Shown: piece after piece, positions 42,953-51,924 of the stretch | Numbering within the stretch: position 1 is the first letter of the stretch | How the letters are laid out: every line of letters begins with the position of its first letter | From: Streptomyces albidus (ex Kaewkla and Franco 2022) | Lineage (GTDB): Bacteria > Actinomycetota > Actinomycetes > Streptomycetales > Streptomycetaceae | NCBI RefSeq assembly: GCF_013870515.1 | Contig: NZ_JACBXA010000008.1 | Span: 1 to 60,646, forward strand | DNA: 60,646 nt | Direction: 5' to 3' | The notes under the pieces: model-generated | The model's input: only the letters and a program-made list of their open reading frames with translations | Told to the model about the DNA's origin: nothing | Database searches by the model: none | Position numbers and translations under genes: made by a program

Positions 42953-44202
42953 GGAGCGAGTTGGTGCAGCGACAGGACGCCGTTCTGATCGGCTACCTCT
43001 CGGACAACTACGACCAGGCGCGGCTGGTGCTGCGGGGTGCGTCCGACGCCGGGACGGGGGTCGCCGCGCTGCGGAAGGCGGCGGACGCCGTCTGGCGCAT
43101 ACCTCATCCGGACGACCCCTCGATGGGCTTGCCCAACTACTGCACGGCGTCCGTCGAGGACGGGCTGCCCGTGCTGCACATGGACGCCCGGGACGGCGGT
43201 GGTCACATCGACGAGATCGCCGCGGCGCTCACGTCGGTCATCGCGGTCGAGGCGCCCGGCAGCCGAATCGAACCGTTCCCCCACCCGGGTACGCCGTCCG
43301 ACGAGAGCGGCGACTTCCATGCCTGCCCTGGAGAGGTGTCCACCGACCTCGGGCTCGCTGCCGACGACGCTGGCCTGCTGTACGAACCGGGAATCCGCTC
43401 GATGCTCGGGCCGGTACTGAACGACTGGACCCTCGCCGGCCATGAGGCCTGCTTCGCGATGCAATCGATGAGCGAGGCGCTGGCCGACCTCGGTCACCGG
43501 ATACGAACCACGCCCCGGAGCGGCGAACCGCCCAGGTCCTGGCCGCTGCGTGAAGGCATGGCGCTGCACAGCGCCGCCGAGGCGTTGGTTCTCGTGGAGA
43601 ACCTGAGTCCTGACCAGCTCGCCGCGATGCGCCATGCGTGCCTGCAGCTGGTGGCGAACAGGAAGCGGAGCAGGGAACGCGAGCACGGCGCACCCGTGCG
43701 CGGCCGGTCGGAAGTCGACAATTGGCAGCTGGAGCACGAGGACGGGCGTCTGTACGCGACCGATCTGCGCCGCCTCATCGGGCCGTTGGAGCCCGAAGTG
43801 GTGCTCGGTCTTGAGACGTTGGCGGTCCTCCACAGGGTTGAGCCGACACTTCCGGCCCCCTTCCCTTCCGACGCCCGTGTCCTGACCATGTGGTGGCTCC
43901 ACGGCAGGCCGGACGAGGGTATGCCGCGCTCCGCGCTCATGGAGGTGGTCGGCGACAAGGCAGCTCAAGCGCTCGACGATCTGGAGCAGCGTGGAGCGGT
44001 GACTCGGGAAACGGGGTCCGAAGGCCCGGACGCCGTCACTCACCACCTGACCGAACAGGCCCACGAGCGCGTGAGGGGATCGGCACGCAAGATGGATGCC
44101 GAGATGAAGACCGCCTTCGAAGGCATCGGCATCGAGGATCTGGCCCGGACGCGTGACGGCTGCTGGCGCATCAACCTGAACCTGCGGGATGCGGTGGCCT
44201 GA
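42949..44202 (+). CDS. Unknown protein coupled to the AAA ATPase
   Basis: A 417-aa protein whose ATG overlaps the ATPase stop (ATGA). The N-terminal 170 residues are mixed alpha/beta (DAVLIGYLSDNYDQARLVLRGAS, then GGGHIDEIAAALTSVIAVEAPGS). The middle is helical (ALHSAAEALVLVENLSPDQLAAMRHACLQLV). The C-terminal 100 residues look like a winged helix (MPRSALMEVVGDKAAQALDDLEQRGAVTRE). No catalytic motif, signal or membrane segment was recognised. The tight coupling makes it the ATPase's likely partner. Confidence 0.65.
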   Translation: MRSELVQRQDAVLIGYLSDNYDQARLVLRGASDAGTGVAALRKAADAVWRIPHPDDPSMGLPNYCTASVEDGLPVLHMDARDGGGHIDEIAAALTSVIAVEAPGSRIEPFPHPGTPSDESGDFHACPGEVSTDLGLAADDAGLLYEPGIRSMLGPVLNDWTLAGHEACFAMQSMSEALADLGHRIRTTPRSGEPPRSWPLREGMALHSAAEALVLVENLSPDQLAAMRHACLQLVANRKRSREREHGAPVRGRSEVDNWQLEHEDGRLYATDLRRLIGPLEPEVVLGLETLAVLHRVEPTLPAPFPSDARVLTMWWLHGRPDEGMPRSALMEVVGDKAAQALDDLEQRGAVTRETGSEGPDAVTHHLTEQAHERVRGSARKMDAEMKTAFEGIGIEDLARTRDGCWRINLNLRDAVA

Positions 44203-44274
44203 CCGGCCAGAGTCCGGCACACCGAGCCCCGACGCGGCCGGGTCACTGAACGGGGCGCGCCCGCCCGCCAGTTG

Positions 44275-44604
44275 TCACGCCACCTCACGCCGGACGAGCG
44301 CACGGGCGAACGGCTCCCCCGTGCGACGCGCGTACGTCATGCGTTCGCGCACCTCCCGGAGCGTGCGCGGGCGGTAGCCCGGTCCGCCGCATCAGTCCCT
44401 GTGAAAGCAGACGCCGGCGTTGAGCAGGACGGACAGGGCCCGCCAGCCGTTCGTGTCCCGCTTGCGCGGTGCGGCGAATGCCGACCCGGCGTGGATCAGC
44501 GGCCGTGCGCAGCCGGGGCACAGGCGCGGGTGCCCGTCGGCGCTGTAGGGCTGCTTGTAGAGACCGGCAGGGCAGGCAGACGTAGCAGGTCTTCGCGTGG
44601 GCAT
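44275..44604 (-). pseudogene. Small Cys-containing protein interrupted by an in-frame TGA
   Basis: From 44604 the minus strand encodes MPTRRPATSACPAGLYKQPY, DGHPRLCPGCARPLIHAG and on to VLLNAGVCFHRD, then TGA at 44392-44394. The same frame continues without a shift: CGGPGYRPRTLREVRERMTY, RRTGEPFARALVRREVA, stop at 44275. The two halves read like one 109-codon protein with a CPGC zinc-ribbon-like motif. It is therefore a gene with a premature stop, or a sequence error. Confidence 0.5.
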
Positions 44605-44687
44605 GCCAGTGAGGACAGGAACGCCGCCGTACGTCCGTCACCGGTTTTCACAGCCCTCGGCGTCCCGTGAAGGACTTGCCTCGCGCG

Positions 44688-45671
44688 TCACGCCTCCACC
44701 GGTGCCCGTTCGTCGAGGAGGCCTTCCGCGCGCAGGTCGGCCCACATTCCGGCGGGGATGTGGGCGCCGAACGACGCGATGTTGCCGCGTACTTCCTCGG
44801 CGGAGCGCATGCCCACCGCGATACCCGCGACGACGGGATGCATCAGCGGGAACGCCATCGCGGCCTGCGGCAGCGTGACTCCGTGCGCCTCGCAGACGTC
44901 GGCGATGCGGTGCGTCCTGCGCACCAGCTCCGACGAGGCGGGACGGTAGTCGAAGTGAGCGCCCTCGACCGGGCGGGGTGTCGCCAGCAGACCGGAGTTG
45001 AAGACGGAGGCGGCGAGCAGGGAGACGCCGCGTCCGGCGCAGGCGGGCAGCAGGTCGTCGAGGGCGCTGTGGTCCAGCAGCGTGTACCTGCCCGACAGCA
45101 TCACGGCGTCGACGTCGGTCTCGGTCACGAGCCTGGTCAGCAGGGCGGTGTCGTACATTCCGGCGCCGATCGCGCCGACCACGCCCTGGGCGCGCAGTTC
45201 CGCGAGCGCGGGACAGCCCTCGCGGAGGGCGTCTTCGAAGTGGCCCTCCGCGTCGTGGAGGAACAGGACGTCGACGGAGTCGGCGCCCATGCGGGCCAAC
45301 GAGTCCTCGACGCTGCGCAGGATGCCGTCGCGGGAGAAGTCCCACACGCGTCGCCGGGTCGCCGGTACCTCGAAGTGTTCGTCCGTACGTCCGCCCGCCT
45401 CCTGGGGTTCGAGGAGCCTGCCGACCTTGGTGGAGAGGGTGAACTCGCCCTGCGGCCTTCCCTGGAGGAAGCCGCCGGTGCGGCTCTCCGACTGGCCGAT
45501 GCCGTAGTGCGGTGCGGTGTCGAACCAGCGGATCCCGCAGTCCCAGGCGGCCTCCAGCGCCCCCGCAGCGCGCTTCTCGTCCAACGGCGCGAAGAGACCG
45601 CCCAACGGGCCGCCGCCGAAGCCGAGTTCGGTCACGTGCACCGAGCTGTTCCCGAGTCTGTTCGTCCGCAT
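44688..45671 (-). CDS. Aldo/keto reductase (aldose/L-fucose dehydrogenase-like)
   Basis: A 327-aa TIM-barrel oxidoreductase using NAD(P). Visible family parts are LGFGGGPLGGLF, GIRWFDTAPHYGIGQSESRTGGFL with the catalytic Asp-Tyr, a Lys in LSTKVGR and VDVLFLHDAE with the His. This set is the D-threo-aldose/L-fucose 1-dehydrogenase-like branch. It is divergent from the GntR regulator and shares a 160-base intergenic region with it, so it is a likely target. Confidence 0.88.
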   Translation of the reverse strand: MRTNRLGNSSVHVTELGFGGGPLGGLFAPLDEKRAAGALEAAWDCGIRWFDTAPHYGIGQSESRTGGFLQGRPQGEFTLSTKVGRLLEPQEAGGRTDEHFEVPATRRRVWDFSRDGILRSVEDSLARMGADSVDVLFLHDAEGHFEDALREGCPALAELRAQGVVGAIGAGMYDTALLTRLVTETDVDAVMLSGRYTLLDHSALDDLLPACAGRGVSLLAASVFNSGLLATPRPVEGAHFDYRPASSELVRRTHRIADVCEAHGVTLPQAAMAFPLMHPVVAGIAVGMRSAEEVRGNIASFGAHIPAGMWADLRAEGLLDERAPVEA

Positions 45672-45790
45672 CCGCTGATCCTCCTCGCCGGGTATGTCCG
45701 CGACAACCGGTCGTCCGCGCCTGAGGTCACGGGAGGCACAGCAGTGGGTTTCGCATGCGGGCCTCTTGTCCCGCCGGACTGTACGTGATT

Positions 45791-45809
45791 CAGTGGCTCA
45801 TCCACTGAG
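45791..45809. promoter_or_regulatory. Palindromic operator candidate for the GntR regulator
   Basis: TCAGTGG-CTCAT-CCACTGA is a perfect 7-bp inverted repeat 21 bases before the GntR start, in the divergent region shared with the aldo/keto reductase. Partial repeats (CACTGAGTCACTGAG) overlap it. FadR-type GntR sites are often of this kind. Confidence 0.55.
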
Positions 45810-45830
45810 TCACTGAGGAGGACGCCGCCC

Positions 45831-46523
45831 GTGGAGACTCTGCCCCGCGAGACGATCGTCGACGTACTGGAGAACAAGCTCCGCGAGGAGATCCTCACCG
45901 GGTCTCACCCGGCCGGGAGTTACCTGCCGCCCGAACGCGAACTGGCCGACGGATACGGCGTCACGCGCACCACGCTCAAGCACGCCTTCGGGCGGCTCGT
46001 GCAGTCCGGACTGCTGGAGACCCGCCACGGAGTCGGCACCCGCGTACGTGACTTCGCGCGTCTCGGCGGCGCGGACCTGCTGCCGATGCTGGTGCGGCAC
46101 AGCCCCGACTGGTTCGGCGAGATCTTCGAAGTGCGGCGCAGCGTCGGCGCGTTGATCGCCGAACGCGCGGCGATGAAGGCCACACCGGAACAGCGCGCGG
46201 AGCTGCGCACGCTGCTCGCCGCGGTCCGCGACGCCGAGGGCGGGAACGACGCGCAGCTCGCCGACATCGAGGTGCACCGCGCGCTCGCCCGCGCGACCGG
46301 CAACCGCGTCTACACCCTGCTGACCAACACGCTCTTCAACGCCTACCTGCCGATGCGTGCCCATCTCGTCGGGCCGTTCCTGGATCCCGGTGAGGCGCAC
46401 GACCGTCTGGAGCCGGTGGTCGCCGCTGTCGGAGCGGGCCAGACGAAGGCCGCGCGAGAGGCGGCGGACGCGTATCTCGCCGCTACCGAGCGGATCATGC
46501 TCGACGGTCTCGGGATCGCCTGA
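45831..46523 (+). CDS. FadR-type GntR transcription regulator
   Basis: A 230-aa regulator. The winged helix (residues about 10-75) has LREEILTGSHPAGSYLPPERELADGYGVTRTTLKHAFGRLVQSGLL and ETRHGVGTRV. The C-terminal all-helical FCD-like domain (about 90-225) has the metal/ligand-binding context FEVRRSVGALIAERAA and DIEVHRALARATGN. The GTG start has GAGGAGGA upstream. It heads an operon with the next two genes and faces the aldo/keto reductase. Confidence 0.9.
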   Translation: METLPRETIVDVLENKLREEILTGSHPAGSYLPPERELADGYGVTRTTLKHAFGRLVQSGLLETRHGVGTRVRDFARLGGADLLPMLVRHSPDWFGEIFEVRRSVGALIAERAAMKATPEQRAELRTLLAAVRDAEGGNDAQLADIEVHRALARATGNRVYTLLTNTLFNAYLPMRAHLVGPFLDPGEAHDRLEPVVAAVGAGQTKAAREAADAYLAATERIMLDGLGIA

Positions 46524-47929
46524 TGGGGGCCCGGGGCACCACGTTCACCGAGACGATGACCGGCTCCGTGTGCCTGGACGGAGAGAGCGAGCAGCGTCCG
46601 ATCCGCCTGGACCTCGTGGTGCGTACGGACGAGGTGCTTCAGCCGCACCGTACGACGGACTGCGTGCTGACCGGTCGCGTACGGATCGCGGGCTGGGCCG
46701 ACGACCACGAGGCGACCGGAGAGATGGAGATCTCGCCGCTCGCCCGCCGGCGCATCCGCTACCGCCTCGACTTCACGGCGCAGGGCCGCCGCTACTCCCT
46801 CGACGGCTGGAAGTCGATATCCCCGGCCCGCCCGGTGAAGTCGATGACCGTCCTGCCGTTCGTGCTTCAGCGTGACGGCGAGCAGGCGGCGAAAGGCACA
46901 CTGCGATTCTCCATCGCGACGCAGCTCCTCCCCTTCCTGGCCAGCTTCCGCTTCCCCCGCGCCGACGACTCCGAGCGCCACCTGCCGCCGCGCTGGGACG
47001 GCAAGCCGGGCCGTACGGAGGTCTGGTACACGACGGTGACCGACCCCTCGACGGGCACCGGCCTGTGGCTGCACCACGAACTGGTCGCTCCCACGGACGG
47101 ATCCGACGCGTACGCACACGGCTGGGTCGCGCGCTTCCCGGCCGACGGCGAGGGCCCCGTGGAGCACGCGCGCTTCGGCCCGCAGCCGTGGAAGCCGATG
47201 CCCGCACCCCACCAGCAGGGCTTCACTTCGGACGGCATCGAGGCGGGCCCCGGTCAACTGCGGGGCAAGGCAGGCCCGTTCAGCTGGGAGATGGCCGAAC
47301 ACCCCGACGGTGAGCCGCTGTACACCTTCCCGCGCTGGTCCTGGCGGCGCCCCCTGCTGCCGGCGGCGCAGATCGTTCCCGCGCCGAACGCCTCGTACAC
47401 CGGCACCTTCTCCTACGACGGCGGGGAGTTGCAGCTCAAGGGCGCACCCGGAGCGACCGCGCGGATCTACGGGCACGGCAACGCCCGCCGCTGGTCCTGG
47501 CTCCACGCGGACCTGGGAGGCGGCGATGTGCTGGAGATCGTCGCGGCGGTGTCGATGCGTCCCGGACTGCGGAAGCTGCCGCCGCTGGTCTTCCTGAGGC
47601 TGCGCAAGAACGGACGCACCTGGCCGCGCCGTGCGGAGCGCAGCGCACTGGGATGGGCGGGCGCCGGCCGGTTCCGCGCGCGCATCGGCCTGCCGACATG
47701 GAGCGTGACCGGACGGTCCGGACTGCGCCGCATCAAGGTCGTGGTGACCCAGCCCGAAGAGCGCACCCTCGCCCTCGACTACAAGGACCCCGACGGGAGC
47801 GCGGCAGTGTGCCGGAACAGTGAGACGGCCGACGCCCGCATCCTGCTGGAGCGCTGGTGGGGACGGTGGCGTACGGAAGCGGAGTGGTCCCTCGACGGCA
47901 CGGCCCACGCGGAGGTGGGCGACCGATGA
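46523..47929 (+). CDS. Unknown 468-aa protein between GntR and GMC oxidoreductase
   Basis: A beta-rich soluble protein without a signal peptide (start overlaps the GntR stop, TGATG). Motifs include GWADDHEATGEMEISPLARRRIRYRLDF, WYTTVTDPSTGTGLWLHHELV, YAHGWVARFP and GHGNARRWSWLHADLGGGDVLEIVAA. These recall a two-lobed lipocalin-like or hydroxysteroid-processing fold, but I do not recognise the family with confidence. Because it is coupled at both ends (ATGA with the GMC gene), it probably works on the same small lipophilic substrate. The substrate is unknown. Confidence 0.6.
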   Translation: MGARGTTFTETMTGSVCLDGESEQRPIRLDLVVRTDEVLQPHRTTDCVLTGRVRIAGWADDHEATGEMEISPLARRRIRYRLDFTAQGRRYSLDGWKSISPARPVKSMTVLPFVLQRDGEQAAKGTLRFSIATQLLPFLASFRFPRADDSERHLPPRWDGKPGRTEVWYTTVTDPSTGTGLWLHHELVAPTDGSDAYAHGWVARFPADGEGPVEHARFGPQPWKPMPAPHQQGFTSDGIEAGPGQLRGKAGPFSWEMAEHPDGEPLYTFPRWSWRRPLLPAAQIVPAPNASYTGTFSYDGGELQLKGAPGATARIYGHGNARRWSWLHADLGGGDVLEIVAAVSMRPGLRKLPPLVFLRLRKNGRTWPRRAERSALGWAGAGRFRARIGLPTWSVTGRSGLRRIKVVVTQPEERTLALDYKDPDGSAAVCRNSETADARILLERWWGRWRTEAEWSLDGTAHAEVGDR

Positions 47930-49782
47930 GCGACAGGCTGGGCGGACTCGTCGCCGCTCTCCTCGCCGACGACGGCAGCAAGCCCTGGCCGGGCGCCGTC
48001 CCCCGCCGCCTCGACAACGTGCTCGGCTCCATGCCCGTGCCGGCCCGCGCCGGTGTGCGGGCAGCGGCAGCGGCCGTCGACGCCTACGCGATGGTGCGCA
48101 CGGGCCGCCGCCTGCGGAGCCTCACCCCCGACGAGCGGGAGACCGTGCTGGCCTCGCTCGCAGGCCGCTCGTCGCTGCTGCCGGTGCTGGACGCGGTGAA
48201 GGTCCCGGTGATGCTCGCCGCGGGCACCGAGCGGATGATTCACGAGGAGCCGCAGGCCGCCTTGTCGATGAAGCCGCCGGAGGATCCGCCGCTGGACTGC
48301 ACGTCGTCCGTCGAGTGGCCCGACCGTTCGACGGCTGACGCGGTCGTCATCGGTTCGGGCGCGGGAGGTGCCATCGCCGCCCGTGAACTCGCCCGCGCGG
48401 GGATGCGGGTCGTCGTCCTGGAGGAGGGGCGCCGGCACACCACCGCCGAGTTCGGCCGCCGCGCCCCGCTCGACAGGTTCGCGGAGCTCTACCGGGACGG
48501 CGGCGGGACGGTGGCGCTGGGCAACCCTCCCGTCGTCCTGCCCGTCGGCCGTGCCGTCGGAGGCACCACCGTCGTCAACTCCGGTACGTGCTACCGCACT
48601 CCGGACCACGTGCTGGCGCGCTGGCGCGACTCGTTCGGGCTGGACCTGGCCGACGCGGACTCCTACGCCGGATGCCTCGACGAGGTCGAGCGCACCATCC
48701 AGGTCGACTCGGCACCGATGGACGTGCTCGGCAGCAACGGCCGCAAGGCCCTCCTCGGTGCCGAGCGCCTCGGCTGGGAGGCGGCACCGCTGCGCCGCAA
48801 CGCGACAGGCTGCAAGGGCTCGTGCCAGTGTGTCGTGGGCTGCCCGACCGGCGCCAAGCAGAGCGTTCAGCTGTCGGTGCTGCCGGACGCGTGCAGTGCC
48901 GGGGCACGGATCGTCACCAGCGCGTACGTCCGTCGCATCCTCGTCGAACGCGACCGGCCGGGCGGTCCGCAGGCGTGCGGTGTCGCCGTACGGCGCCCGG
49001 ACGGCTCGGAGTTGGAGATCCTCAGCCCCCTCGTGGTGGTGGCGGCCGGCGCCCTGCAGTCCCCGCCGCTGCTGCGCCGTTCCGGCCTCGGCGGCCATCC
49101 GCAGCTCGGCCGCAACCTCGCCATCCACCCGGCGGCGAGCGTCGCGGGGCGCTTCGCGGAGCCCGTCACCGCATGGAAGGGGGTGCTGCAGAGCGTCGGT
49201 GTGGAGGAACTGCACAGCGAGGGCATCCTGATCGAGGCGACGGCCGGCCCTCCGGGCATGGGCTCGTTCGTTCTGCCCGGTGTGGGACGCGCCCTGCGGG
49301 AGGAGTTGGACGGCGCGGCGTCGCTGGCCACTCTCGGTGCGATGATCGCCGACCTGCCCTCGGGCCGGGTCCTGGGCGCGCGGCAGACACTGCTGCGCTA
49401 CGACCTCGCCAAACGCGACGGGCGCAGGCTGATGCGCGCGATCGAGGCGATGGGCGAGGTGCTGTTCGCGGCCGGCGCCGAAGAGGTCCTCACCGGCATC
49501 GCGGCCGCTCCGAAGGCACGCTCCCAGCGCGAACTCGTGGAAATGCTCGGTGGGTTGACGGCCAAACAGCTTCACCTGTCGGCGTTCCATCCGACGGGGA
49601 CGGTCGCACTCGGATCGGATCCCCAGACCGCTCCGGCCGACCCGGAAGGCCGGCTGCGCGGCGTGCGGGGCGTCCTCGTCACGGACGGCTCCGCGCTGCC
49701 CAGCTGCCCCGAGGTCAATCCGCAGGTCACCATCATGGCGACGGCCCTGGCCGTCACCAGGGCGGTCGCCGCCGCGAGTTGA
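47926..49782 (+). CDS. GMC-family FAD oxidoreductase
   Basis: A 618-aa flavoenzyme. The Rossmann motif is VVIGSGAGGAIAARELARAGMRVVVLEEG (about residues 142-170). GMC features continue with VGGTTVVNSGTCYRTP and the C-terminal HPTGTVALGSDP, then VNPQVTIMATALAVT, including the catalytic His and Asn. A cysteine-rich insert (CKGSCQCVVGCPTGAKQS) is typical of the branch with long-chain alcohol oxidases and similar enzymes. The N-terminal 130 residues are an additional helical domain. It oxidises an alcohol, possibly lipid-like. The ATG overlaps the preceding stop. Confidence 0.87.
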   Translation: MSDRLGGLVAALLADDGSKPWPGAVPRRLDNVLGSMPVPARAGVRAAAAAVDAYAMVRTGRRLRSLTPDERETVLASLAGRSSLLPVLDAVKVPVMLAAGTERMIHEEPQAALSMKPPEDPPLDCTSSVEWPDRSTADAVVIGSGAGGAIAARELARAGMRVVVLEEGRRHTTAEFGRRAPLDRFAELYRDGGGTVALGNPPVVLPVGRAVGGTTVVNSGTCYRTPDHVLARWRDSFGLDLADADSYAGCLDEVERTIQVDSAPMDVLGSNGRKALLGAERLGWEAAPLRRNATGCKGSCQCVVGCPTGAKQSVQLSVLPDACSAGARIVTSAYVRRILVERDRPGGPQACGVAVRRPDGSELEILSPLVVVAAGALQSPPLLRRSGLGGHPQLGRNLAIHPAASVAGRFAEPVTAWKGVLQSVGVEELHSEGILIEATAGPPGMGSFVLPGVGRALREELDGAASLATLGAMIADLPSGRVLGARQTLLRYDLAKRDGRRLMRAIEAMGEVLFAAGAEEVLTGIAAAPKARSQRELVEMLGGLTAKQLHLSAFHPTGTVALGSDPQTAPADPEGRLRGVRGVLVTDGSALPSCPEVNPQVTIMATALAVTRAVAAAS

Positions 49783-49889
49783 GCCGAGAGCGGACGGCGT
49801 CAACCGATTCGCCCAATTCGATGTCCCGTGTGCGAGGTGCTTGGCACTATGGAGATTGTGCGGAGAGTCGTACGAATACGGGGAGAGGA

Positions 49890-50186
49890 ATGCAGAAGAA
49901 GAAACTGGCAGTGCGTCTCGCTGCCCCCGTCGCGATCGCCGTGGCCGCCATAGCGATCCCGTCGCTCAGCGGCACGGCACAGGCGGGAACGATCTGCCGC
50001 GTCGTGCACGACGGCGCATCACGCTACGCCGTGGACAGGACCGACAGCAGGATCATCGGCACGATGCAGGAGGGCCAGCAGGTCGCTGCGGCAGGCCCGT
50101 TCGACATGTGGCAGGTCGCACGAGCCGACAACGGCGAGCCTCTGGGCTTCATGCGGCAGTCCGATCTCAACTGCAGCCACCGCTGA
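49890..50186 (+). CDS. Small secreted SH3-like protein
   Basis: A 98-aa exported protein. The signal peptide has MQKKKLAVRLAAPVAIAVAAIAIPSLSG and a cut near AQA-G. The mature 65 residues fit a bacterial SH3-like fold (ICRVVHDGASRYAVDRTDSRIIGTMQEGQQVAAAG) with two cysteines that probably pair. GGGAGAGG is directly upstream of the ATG. The 3' end overlaps the convergent racemase gene by 20 bases. The function is unknown. Confidence 0.75.
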   Translation: MQKKKLAVRLAAPVAIAVAAIAIPSLSGTAQAGTICRVVHDGASRYAVDRTDSRIIGTMQEGQQVAAAGPFDMWQVARADNGEPLGFMRQSDLNCSHR

Positions 50187-50871
50187 AGTCGTCGCCGAGC
50201 GCCGCGAGTTGAGCCGCACCACTGCGCGGTGAAGTGAGGACGGGGATGCCGAGCCCGCCGTCGGGCAGACTCGCGAGCGCGGCGGCCATGGAGGCCTGTG
50301 CGAGTACGAGGACGTCGTGGGACGGGGCGAGCCGCAGCGCCTCCGCGGCTATCAGCCGGTCGTGCTCCCCCGGATGCCCGGCCTGGCGCGCTTCGTAGGC
50401 GCCGGGGCAGTCGGTGGTCGTGACGCTCACGCGTACGCCCTGCGCCGAGGCCTCACGCCGTACGAGCTCCGCGGTCGGGCCGAGAGTCGTCTCCAGCGTC
50501 GCGAGCACGCCGATACGGGTGCCCGTCCGTACCGCCTCTGCGGCCATCGGTTCGTCGATCCGGAGCACCGGGATCCCTGCCCGCTTCCGTACCTCCTCGG
50601 CAACGGCGCCCATGGAGGAGCAGGTGACGAGGACGGCGCGGGCGCCCGCGGCATCGGCCTCCGCGACGTGGGCTGCCAGCCGGTCGGCGACGGCGGGCAG
50701 CGGGCCGTGGCTGATCATGTCCGCCAGCAGGCTCTCGTCCACCACGTGGAACGGACGCACATGCGGCGCCTCCTCCCGCAGGAGGGGACCGAAGAGCTCG
50801 GGCAGAGCCGCGACCGTGTGAAGTACGCACACCTCGGGGGCGGTTCCGCCCGGACCGACCTCACGCCTCAT
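50167..50871 (-). CDS. Aspartate/glutamate/hydantoin racemase-like protein
   Basis: A 234-aa protein of the Asp/Glu racemase superfamily. Catalytic cysteine candidates are in VLVTCSSMG (about residue 83) and in TTDCPGAYEA (about 153). The fold pattern is that of hydantoin racemases (HTVAALPELFG start, IGVLATLETTLGPT). The start overlaps the aldolase stop by 11 bases. In sugar operons such proteins often have an unassigned role; the true substrate here is open. Confidence 0.78.
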   Translation of the reverse strand: MRREVGPGGTAPEVCVLHTVAALPELFGPLLREEAPHVRPFHVVDESLLADMISHGPLPAVADRLAAHVAEADAAGARAVLVTCSSMGAVAEEVRKRAGIPVLRIDEPMAAEAVRTGTRIGVLATLETTLGPTAELVRREASAQGVRVSVTTTDCPGAYEARQAGHPGEHDRLIAAEALRLAPSHDVLVLAQASMAAALASLPDGGLGIPVLTSPRSGAAQLAALGDDFSGGCS

Positions 50872-51883
50872 GGCGCACTCCCCCTCGCCGGGCGGCCGAA
50901 GTGGCCGTGCGCGTCCGCCCGTTCACCTCCGCTGCTGCGGGAGCCTGCCACCAAGGCCGTCCCCACTCGTCGACGGTCTGTGCGAGCCGGCGAAGCCGGT
51001 CCAGGCAGGGCCCGCGCAGCCGGGCGTCCCGGTCGGAGGCCTCCAGGGCATCGGTCCACAAGGCTCGTCCCGCGAGGAAGCCGGAGGCACCCGCGCGACA
51101 GGCCGCCTCGACGGCGCGCGGGAAGTCCGCCGGTGCGACGCCCTGGGAGAGCACCACCCAGGGGATGTCCACGACCGCGTCGATCCGTTCCGCTTGGGTC
51201 GCTGTTTCGGCCACCGAGCCCGTACCGCCGTCGGGCACTTGGCACTTGTAGAGGGAGGGACGCAGCGGGGCGAGCTCCTTCGCCGCCTCCACGATGGCGT
51301 CGTTGAGCCGGAACGTGCCTGCCTTCTCCTCCTCGACGGTAGGACGTGCGACTGGTTCGAGGACGGAGGCCAGCCCTGCGTCCCGGCACAACTCCACGAA
51401 CCGGGCGGCTAGTTCGACACGGCGGTCACGGTCGCGGTCCCGCCGCCAGATCACGAGCAGCTTGAGTCCGCGCGTGCCCTCCGCTGCGGCCGCCGCAGGA
51501 TCGACCGAATCGTCCAGAGCGGTGTCCTCGACCGGTCCGCCGGGCCGCTGATCCAGGGTGTCGACGGCGAGGATCGGCGCACACGACGGGGGAAGCACGC
51601 GTGCGTCCGTCACAGCTCGGTAGCCGTAGTCGCGGTCGATGAGCAGCGCGGAGGCAGCGGGGCCGAGGGTGCGGGCGACGGCGAGCTTGAAGTCGGTGAG
51701 GGCGCTGTCGGGTACCGGTGCGGTGCCCTTCGGGAGCCCGGCCGCCATCATGGTGCGCAGAGAGTCCCGTTGGTCCATGGCGACCATGGCGAAGGTCCCG
51801 GAGGGACGGGCCAGCGCCGCGGGCGCGAGGGAACCGCCCGCCAGCGGGAGCGGGACCGGTGTGGGGGGCGAGGTGGCGGACAT
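50861..51883 (-). CDS. LacD-family class I aldolase
   Basis: A 340-aa protein of the LacD/DeoC-type TIM-barrel aldolases. MVAMDQRDSLRTMM is the LacD start motif, LLIDRDYGYRA and SVLEPVARPTVEEEKA follow, and the Schiff-base lysine is probable in SLYKCQVP. It would cleave a phosphorylated ketose to two trioses, as in the tagatose or sulfofructose pathways. The ATG at 51883 has AAGGAG just upstream; the frame upstream is Arg-rich and not family-like. Its partner kinase lies one gene upstream. Confidence 0.82.
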   Translation of the reverse strand: MSATSPPTPVPLPLAGGSLAPAALARPSGTFAMVAMDQRDSLRTMMAAGLPKGTAPVPDSALTDFKLAVARTLGPAASALLIDRDYGYRAVTDARVLPPSCAPILAVDTLDQRPGGPVEDTALDDSVDPAAAAAEGTRGLKLLVIWRRDRDRDRRVELAARFVELCRDAGLASVLEPVARPTVEEEKAGTFRLNDAIVEAAKELAPLRPSLYKCQVPDGGTGSVAETATQAERIDAVVDIPWVVLSQGVAPADFPRAVEAACRAGASGFLAGRALWTDALEASDRDARLRGPCLDRLRRLAQTVDEWGRPWWQAPAAAEVNGRTRTATSAARRGGVRHEA

Positions 51884-51924
51884 GGGCTCCTTCTTCCTGA
51901 CGTACGGGGCTGGGCACGGACGGG

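Noticed and set aside
44392..44394. Selenocysteine at the in-frame TGA.
   Set aside because: No selenoprotein family, no Cys homologue position known to me and no sign of a SECIS; a nonsense change or sequence error is simpler.
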